A stretch of DNA of 11,532 bases. It comes from Flammeovirgaceae bacterium (lineage in GTDB: Bacteria; Bacteroidota; Bacteroidia; Cytophagales; Cyclobacteriaceae). Below the pieces are notes generated by a model. It did not search any database. It worked only from the letters and a program-made list of their open reading frames with translations, and was not told the origin of the DNA. Shown here in pieces: positions 8,301 to 11,532 of this stretch. The stretch spans positions 1 through 11,532 of the forward strand of contig QIDJ01000124.1 in assembly GCA_003228395.1 (NCBI GenBank), written 5' to 3'. Numbering within the stretch: the stretch's first letter is position 1; every line of letters begins with the position of its first letter. Made by a program: the position numbers and the translations under genes.

Positions 8301-9326
8301 CCTGTTCTGGAAATCGATTCGTTGCTTGAGCTGGCATCACCATATCTGATGAACGTACAACTTAAAGGACATTACCGGAGCAGGTCGCTGGATCTTATTG
8401 ATTTCAGCAATTTCCATTTCTACGAAGGAAAACTCAGTATGCTTCCGGATAAAAAAATAGCCAATATGCACCAGCCCGGGATCGAATATTTGAAGGTAAA
8501 TGGGGTCTGGGAGAATAACACCAACAGGGAGGAAGCGCTAAAAGTAGCTGATATTGTTTTCAAAATTCAAAGCGGCACGCCTGATAAATCGGTAGGGGTG
8601 GTCACATTTAATGCCCGGCAGCAAAATCTCATTATGGATATTCTTGAAGAAAGAATGACGGAAAGCGGGGTAATGCTATCCGGATCCGTATTTGTGAAGA
8701 ATATTGAAAATGTACAGGGTGATGAACGTGATATCATCATTTTTTCAACCGCATACGCCGAAGATCAAAGCGGCCGCCTGATCATGCAATTCGGGAGTTT
8801 GAATGCAGTGGGTGGCGAAAACCGCCTGAATGTGGCTATTTCGAGGGCACGGGAGAAAATCTATATTGTCAGCAGTATTTATCCGAATCAACTAAAAGTA
8901 GAGGAAGCAAAAAATGAGGGCCCCAAACTTCTAAAGGCCTATTTAAGTTATGCCCTCGAAGTTTCGAAAGGCAATTACAAGGCTTTTCAAAGGGATGCTT
9001 CCAGGCACAGCCCCATGTGGTATCTTAAATCTAAGATTTCAAAAACGGCGATCGATAAAATCGGGGATATTGAAATTCTGGATGAGATGCCTTTTGCGGA
9101 TCTCACCGTAAGAAAAGGCCAGGATTATATCGGGCTTATTTTAACAGACGACGACCTGTATTATCAGTCCATTTCGGTAAAGGAGGCCTACGTTTATACG
9201 CCATTTACACTCTCTGAAAAAAACTGGAATTTCACAGAAGTTCACAGCCGGATGTACTGGCTCGATGCAGAGAAGGTAAATGAAAATTTATTGTGGTTTA
9301 TCAACAGCAATACAACTACAACTTAA
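5304..9326 (+). CDS. DUF4011-type superfamily 1 helicase with degenerate Vsr-like C-terminus
   Basis: This 1340-residue protein is a UPF1-like SF1 helicase. Residues about 5-160 match a DUF4011 module (YLRRLTNLTATNRSLLL; then KRLNRVEKFIFEERGSKDLY and CPLMFFPVELE). Helicase motifs are complete: Q-motif RLDAFQENAL (297-306, Gln302), Walker A GPPGTGKS (319-326), Ia VVSQKRAALDVV (345-356), Walker B IFDEASQ (951-957), III IAGDSKQLRP (975-984), IV GHYRSRS (1022-1028), V NVQGDERD (1136-1143) and VI NVAISRARE (1176-1184). About 570 residues separate motif Ia from Walker B and are helical, probably coiled-coil. The stretch WPVRKL...LLPCWMASPESVSAIFP (910-942) before Walker B is typical of DUF4011 helicases. 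Residues about 1236-1333 resemble the Vsr/MTES_1575 nuclease domain but lack several expected active-site residues. ATP-driven nucleic-acid translocation is expected. Related DUF4011-helicase-Vsr proteins have been linked to phage defence; a defence role here is inference. No partner gene is adjacent. Confidence 0.9.
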   Translation: MQKILKSYLRRLTNLTATNRSLLLMRLVSEQFIDLHDLNFAQNRPSFEIIEELIGRKQVISLCPLQDARDEFTNAMSRKLKRLNRVEKFIFEERGSKDLYVGWPFLRGKFSDGTLVRCPLMFFPVELESKNNRWMLKQREEVNITLNKTFLLAYAYFNKVKIGDDLLERVFDDFDTDSTVFRTALYQLFKESPIKINFNPDNFSNKLDSFESFTKKDFEAATQNGVIKLMPEAVLGIFPQAGSHLVPDYLEMIEHNKVADIEEFFTSRVMLEEDLSKMPLTNFLGKVREERIITPYRLDAFQENALKAVKKGNSIVVQGPPGTGKSQLICNLIADSIASGKKVLVVSQKRAALDVVYSRLKEKGIAEFTGLVHDFKNDRKEIYAKLANQITRIPDYQSRNNSLDVIQLERQFQTSSRTIDKLTEELEEYKEALFNENECGLSVKELYLTSDRSARILDLRQVYKNFNFNDIDAFMDNLHEYITYSRLFSKKSYLLSDRKSFHTFGLQDLKSMQEILEEIPSLEYDTGRKIEKIIGERLGIEECLKLNEQKETLRDFFRILKEDRVYEYFRRIIKFPEKDANLLSLSNSERVILECFRGQGIESSLHASELGRFQEILERAIDAKKRLIPFLKWMLFGKDKYLIKRVLVANRLSNDKKGFKALIEKMDNRLNLEHNLTKLREKTWVEVLPEDYKKVNFQTWFHLQKQALKAKEIFNAIRNFKNFFRINTLLYDEFLGKVEQMFAVIDTVIEHRNKWLQYFTATQISRLTADDSLAYRMSEALNRDFDALCEYDKLIDGLKSYELEVLGKLYDMQDELEMEAEVLFQNSLRMAWIDHIEAKYPILRSTASGKFIRMVRDLQQAVEKKHEASEDILLIKARERSYYEVEYNRLNNMVTYRDLLHQVTKKRRVWPVRKLIAAFHHELFDLLPCWMASPESVSAIFPMQQLFDIVIFDEASQCFAEKGIPAMYRGKQIVIAGDSKQLRPNDLYQIRWEEEETDEPVLEIDSLLELASPYLMNVQLKGHYRSRSLDLIDFSNFHFYEGKLSMLPDKKIANMHQPGIEYLKVNGVWENNTNREEALKVADIVFKIQSGTPDKSVGVVTFNARQQNLIMDILEERMTESGVMLSGSVFVKNIENVQGDERDIIIFSTAYAEDQSGRLIMQFGSLNAVGGENRLNVAISRAREKIYIVSSIYPNQLKVEEAKNEGPKLLKAYLSYALEVSKGNYKAFQRDASRHSPMWYLKSKISKTAIDKIGDIEILDEMPFADLTVRKGQDYIGLILTDDDLYYQSISVKEAYVYTPFTLSEKNWNFTEVHSRMYWLDAEKVNENLLWFINSNTTTT

Positions 9327-9360
9327 TCCTGACTGCGAAATAAAGGTGGTATTAGTTGAT

Positions 9361-9840
9361 TTAATTTTTGGAATCTGCCTTTTCAACCCGCAATCCTACG
9401 GATATTATCTCAGGCAGACTGTCGTACCGCATGTATTGCTGAAACGACATGGCATATTTTCCTGAATCAGGGAAAGTAAACTTATCCAATATCAATTGTT
9501 GGTGCTCAAAAATATCTCCGGCGCTGCTTTTTCCATTGGGAAATCCCGTTTTCGGATCAAATAAATTAATATTTATCAAATCTGATTTTAAATCTTTCCG
9601 GAGGCTGTCTTTCAGGGAGTACCTGATGTAAATATTATAGTGCGGGTATTCGGATGTGTTACGCAAATTGAGATATAAATTGTAATGCAGCCCGGAATGG
9701 GCAATATGGAAATCAAACGTTTTAATATCGGGGGTACTCCATATTCTGTCTTGTAAGTCTATATTGTCTTCATAAACTCTGCCTGAATCACACCCTGATA
9801 AAAGTACAACGGCTGCAAAAAGCCAGATTATTTTATTCAT
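9361..9840 (-). CDS. gldH: Gliding-motility lipoprotein GldH
   Basis: The 159-residue product starts MNKIIWLFAAVVLLSGC, a lipoprotein signal peptide with lipobox LSGC and lipidated Cys17. The mature part has GldH-family features: the early YEDNIDLQDRIW, an FDFHI strand, a Tyr/Asn-rich beta core (LHYNLYLNLRNTSEYPHYN), LFDPKTGFPNG, AGDIFEH and the C-terminal GKYAMSFQQYMRYDSLPE. GldH is a membrane-anchored lipoprotein required for gliding in Flavobacterium johnsoniae and tied to the Gld/T9SS machinery; it also occurs in non-gliding Bacteroidota. The frame stays open for 51 codons upstream inside the ricT-like gene, but only ATG 9840 gives the signal peptide, and the family is about 160 residues long. 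It follows ricT by 13 bp in the same direction, so an operon is very likely. It converges on the helicase gene with a 34-bp gap lacking an evident terminator. Confidence 0.92.
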   Translation of the reverse strand: MNKIIWLFAAVVLLSGCDSGRVYEDNIDLQDRIWSTPDIKTFDFHIAHSGLHYNLYLNLRNTSEYPHYNIYIRYSLKDSLRKDLKSDLININLFDPKTGFPNGKSSAGDIFEHQQLILDKFTFPDSGKYAMSFQQYMRYDSLPEIISVGLRVEKADSKN

Positions 9841-9853
9841 AAATACCGTGAAT

Positions 9854-10987
9854 TTACCGCTTGTTTTTCTTCCTTCTTTTACTATTATACTTCTTTCTGG
9901 AGTTTCTGGTTTTATTCCTGTATTTTCTGTCGAGTTGCTCAAGATCGGTATTGATGGCCCGTGCAATCTCCAGTTTCGAATCGATGTCCTCATGCAGATC
10001 TGATGGTCTTTCGCCCCGTTTGTTCATTTCCAGTATTTCCATTACCCTGGCGGTATCTATGGCATGCCAGCTTGCTTCGCCCTCAAACCCGAACCACATC
10101 AGTTTTCTGAATATATCCGTTTTCTGCAGTGTAGCTTGTCCGCGCAAAGTCAGGAGAGGACCTTCCAGTGTAGGAATATCTTCAAGCGCATTCATGTAGG
10201 TTTCCAGTTCGTAATTCAGGCAGCATTTCAGCCTGCCGCATTGGCCGGAAAGTTTTGAGGGATTGAGTGAAAGGTTCTGATATCGTGCTGCCCCTGTTGT
10301 CACAGATTTAAAATCTGACAGCCAGGTAGAACAACAAAGTTCTCTGCCGCATGATCCGATACCACCCAGCATACCGGCTTCCTGTCTCAGACTTATCTGC
10401 CTCATTTCTACACGTATTTTAAATTCGGATGCCAGCACTTTAATAAGCTCTCTGAAGTCCACACGTTCATCTGCCGAATAATAAAATGTTGCCTTCGTGT
10501 TGTCGGCCTGAAACGCTACATCAGAGAGTTTCATTTCAAGTTTCAGCTCCTCAATTAATTCCCTGGTTCTGTAAAGGGTAGGTATTTCGCGGTTCTTGAT
10601 GGTTTGGTATTTTTCAAGATCCTTCAGGCTGGCTTTCCGGTATATCTGCCTTATATTTTCATCATCTGCAATCCCTTTCTTTATCATTTGCAACCTTACC
10701 AGTTCACCCTGCATGGCCACAAAGCCAAGATGATGGCCATTCGGTACATCCAGGATCAAGGCATCTCCACAGGTCACGTCAAGTTTCAATGTATTACGAA
10801 AGAAATCCTTTCTACCAGATTTAAATCTGACCTCCACAACATCAAAGACTTCGTACGGAGGCAGGTCCATATCTGATAACCAGTCAAACGTATTCAGCTT
10901 GTTGCACCCGCCGGTCGAACACCCGCCGTTGTTCTTACAGCCTTCAGCTATCAGCAAATCTCCGGATGTGCACGTAGAACAACTCAT
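9854..10987 (-). CDS. ricT: PSP1-domain protein, RicT/YaaT family
   Basis: The 377-residue protein carries the PSP1 C-terminal domain. Its signatures are RVDFRELIKVLA (175-186), RVEMRQISLRQEAGMLGGIG (192-211), the Cys cluster GSCGRELCCSTW (212-222, Cys213/218/219) and GQCGRLKCCLNYE (248-260, Cys250/255/256). In Bacillus subtilis RicT joins RicA and RicF in an Fe-S complex that promotes RNase Y-dependent mRNA maturation; conserved cysteines take part in cluster binding. Those partners are not known to me from Bacteroidota, so the role here may differ. A Cys-rich N-terminal extension (Cys3, 6, 17, 23, 28) precedes the fold, and a very basic tail (from about residue 354, RKYRNK to KRRKKNKR) suggests nucleic-acid contact. 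ATG 10987 is the only usable start: the five upstream ATGs lie in an 8-bp repeat and each is stopped after three codons. gldH follows 13 bp downstream. Confidence 0.88.
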   Translation of the reverse strand: MSCSTCTSGDLLIAEGCKNNGGCSTGGCNKLNTFDWLSDMDLPPYEVFDVVEVRFKSGRKDFFRNTLKLDVTCGDALILDVPNGHHLGFVAMQGELVRLQMIKKGIADDENIRQIYRKASLKDLEKYQTIKNREIPTLYRTRELIEELKLEMKLSDVAFQADNTKATFYYSADERVDFRELIKVLASEFKIRVEMRQISLRQEAGMLGGIGSCGRELCCSTWLSDFKSVTTGAARYQNLSLNPSKLSGQCGRLKCCLNYELETYMNALEDIPTLEGPLLTLRGQATLQKTDIFRKLMWFGFEGEASWHAIDTARVMEILEMNKRGERPSDLHEDIDSKLEIARAINTDLEQLDRKYRNKTRNSRKKYNSKRRKKNKR

Positions 10988-11027
10988 TTAATCATTTAAT
11001 CATTTAATCATTTAATCATTTAATCAT
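10984..11027 (-). promoter_or_regulatory. Leader of five chained three-codon mini-ORFs (Met-Ile-Lys-stop) overlapping the ricT start
   Basis: On the coding strand of ricT the repeat reads ATTAAATG, giving ATGs at 11027, 11019, 11011, 11003 and 10995 before the ricT ATG at 10987. Each of the five upstream ATGs opens ATG-ATT-AAA-TGA. The TGA of each overlaps the next ATG as ATGA, and the last TGA (10986-10984) overlaps the ricT ATG in the same way. This is the geometry of termination-reinitiation coupling. The leader is AT-rich with no Shine-Dalgarno before any of these ATGs. That they are translated is inference. Confidence 0.4.
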
Positions 11028-11028
11028 T
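10985..11028. repeat. 8-bp tandem repeat (CATTTAAT)x5 plus CATT
   Basis: Five perfect copies of CATTTAAT (10985-11024) and a partial sixth copy, CATT (11025-11028), are arrayed head to tail. The first CAT is the complement of the ricT-like start codon, so the array abuts and includes that start. Perfect short tandem repeats of this kind can change copy number by replication slippage. Because the array lies upstream of the start codon, such changes would alter the leader but not the reading frame of the gene. Confidence 0.97.
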
Positions 11029-11130
11029 CTATACATTAGGTTATAAATCCTTTTCTGATATATTTATGCTTAAACCTATTTACAGGTTAAAATGCTGAAA
11101 GATAACGAATATGAAATTAAAATTAAATAA
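11029..11130. other. AT-rich spacer between purD and the ricT leader
   Basis: This gap follows the purD stop and precedes the repeat leader of ricT. It holds a 5-bp inverted repeat, AACCT (11073-11077) and AGGTT (11084-11088), with a six-base loop. The minus strand next to the left arm contains TAGGTTTA, seven of eight bases from the bacteroidotal -7 consensus TAnnTTTG, but no TTG lies at a proper distance upstream. It could hold the purD terminator or the ricT promoter; neither is clear. Confidence 0.3.
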
Positions 11131-11532
11131 TTACATCATTGAAAGAATGTCATCGCCAATATCTTTCCGGTACTGCCTTCCTTTCCAGGTTATATTTTCG
11201 AGGCTCTGATAGGCTGTTTTCCGTGCAGCAGCTACATCAGGGCCACGACCGGTTACAGCCAGCACACGTCCTCCGTTAGTTCGAATAGTGCCTTCTTTAT
11301 TTATCGTACCCGCATGAAATACAAGTCCGGCAATAGTATCGTCCAGGCCGGCAACAGGTTGCCCTCTCTCGTAGCTACCGGGGTATCCTTCTGAAGCAAG
11401 CACTACGGTAACTGCCGCTTCTGCATCAAATTCAACGTTAATGGCAGAAAGCGTTCCATTGGCAGTGGCTGTGAGAAGTTCTACAAAGTCGGTCTTTATC
11501 CTCGGTAATACGGCCTGTGCTTCGGGATCACC
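11131..11532 (-). CDS. purD: Phosphoribosylamine-glycine ligase (GAR synthetase), C-terminal part
   Basis: The frame runs uninterrupted from the right edge to TAA at 11131-11133 and gives the last 133 residues. It opens GDPEAQAVLPRIKTDFVELL, the end of the ATP-grasp domain with the GDPE-Q metal/ATP-site signature. The C-terminal domain follows, with EAAVTVVLASEGYPGSYERG, AGLVFHAGT, TNGGRVLAVTGRG and KTAYQSLENITWKGRQYR. PurD joins 5-phosphoribosylamine to glycine with ATP, the second step of de novo purine synthesis, in the cytoplasm. The true start lies outside the window; the internal GTG at 11403 is not a start. No other purine gene is visible. The stop lies 143 bp from the ricT start, so co-transcription with ricT-gldH is possible but not shown. 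Confidence 0.95.
   Translation of the reverse strand, partial: GDPEAQAVLPRIKTDFVELLTATANGTLSAINVEFDAEAAVTVVLASEGYPGSYERGQPVAGLDDTIAGLVFHAGTINKEGTIRTNGGRVLAVTGRGPDVAAARKTAYQSLENITWKGRQYRKDIGDDILSMM

Noticed and set aside
9841..9993. N-terminal extension of gldH by 51 codons
   Set aside because: It overlaps the end of the ricT-like gene, has no family similarity, and would bury the lipoprotein signal peptide that starts at 9840.
9861..10199. 112-codon plus-strand frame rich in Phe and Leu, resembling a membrane protein
   Set aside because: It is the antisense of the Lys/Arg-rich tail of the ricT-like protein; complementing Lys codons yields Phe and Leu, so the hydrophobicity is an artefact.
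10985..11028. Possible CRISPR array from regularly spaced repeats
   Set aside because: The 8-bp units are directly adjacent with no spacers and there is no cas gene nearby; it is a simple tandem repeat.

Overview
The window looks like a chromosomal segment of a Bacteroidota bacterium, probably a Cytophagales-like lineage. The evidence is a GldH gliding/type-9-secretion lipoprotein directly downstream of a Cys-rich PSP1/RicT-family gene, a long exported WG-repeat protein, the bacteroidotal membrane-anchored triple helix-hairpin-helix protein, AT-rich leaders that mostly lack a Shine-Dalgarno, and moderate GC. The taxonomic placement below phylum is inference. No tRNA, rRNA, CRISPR array, transposase or integrase was recognised, so most of the window reads as ordinary chromosome.

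Layout. Positions 1-84 (minus) hold the N-terminus of a gene resembling DNA-3-methyladenine glycosylase II, cut by the left edge. It is divergent from an exported, lipoprotein-like amidohydrolase (305-1696, plus). The 220-bp region between them contains a 15-bp near-perfect inverted repeat. A 773-residue exported protein built of about 16 degenerate WG repeats (1830-4151, minus) converges on the amidohydrolase and is divergent from the triple-HHH protein (4192-5160, plus). After a 143-bp gap with a 13-bp palindrome comes the largest gene, a 1340-residue DUF4011-type superfamily 1 helicase (5304-9326, plus). Convergent to it is a minus-strand group: purD (partial, right edge), ricT-like PSP1 gene, then gldH. 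ricT and gldH are 13 bp apart and are very likely co-transcribed.

The two most interesting signals are these. First, the start codon of the ricT-like gene is the last unit of an 8-bp tandem repeat that on the coding strand creates five consecutive identical three-codon mini-ORFs (Met-Ile-Lys-stop). Each stop overlaps the next ATG as ATGA, and the last overlaps the ricT start, so the repeat is a possible translational-coupling or attenuating leader with variable copy number. Second, the C-terminus of the helicase aligns without gaps, by eye, to the Vsr-like nuclease domain that ends many DUF4011 helicases, but several expected catalytic residues are substituted. This suggests a nuclease-dead or altered member of a family linked to phage defence. 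No multi-gene defence island is visible around it.
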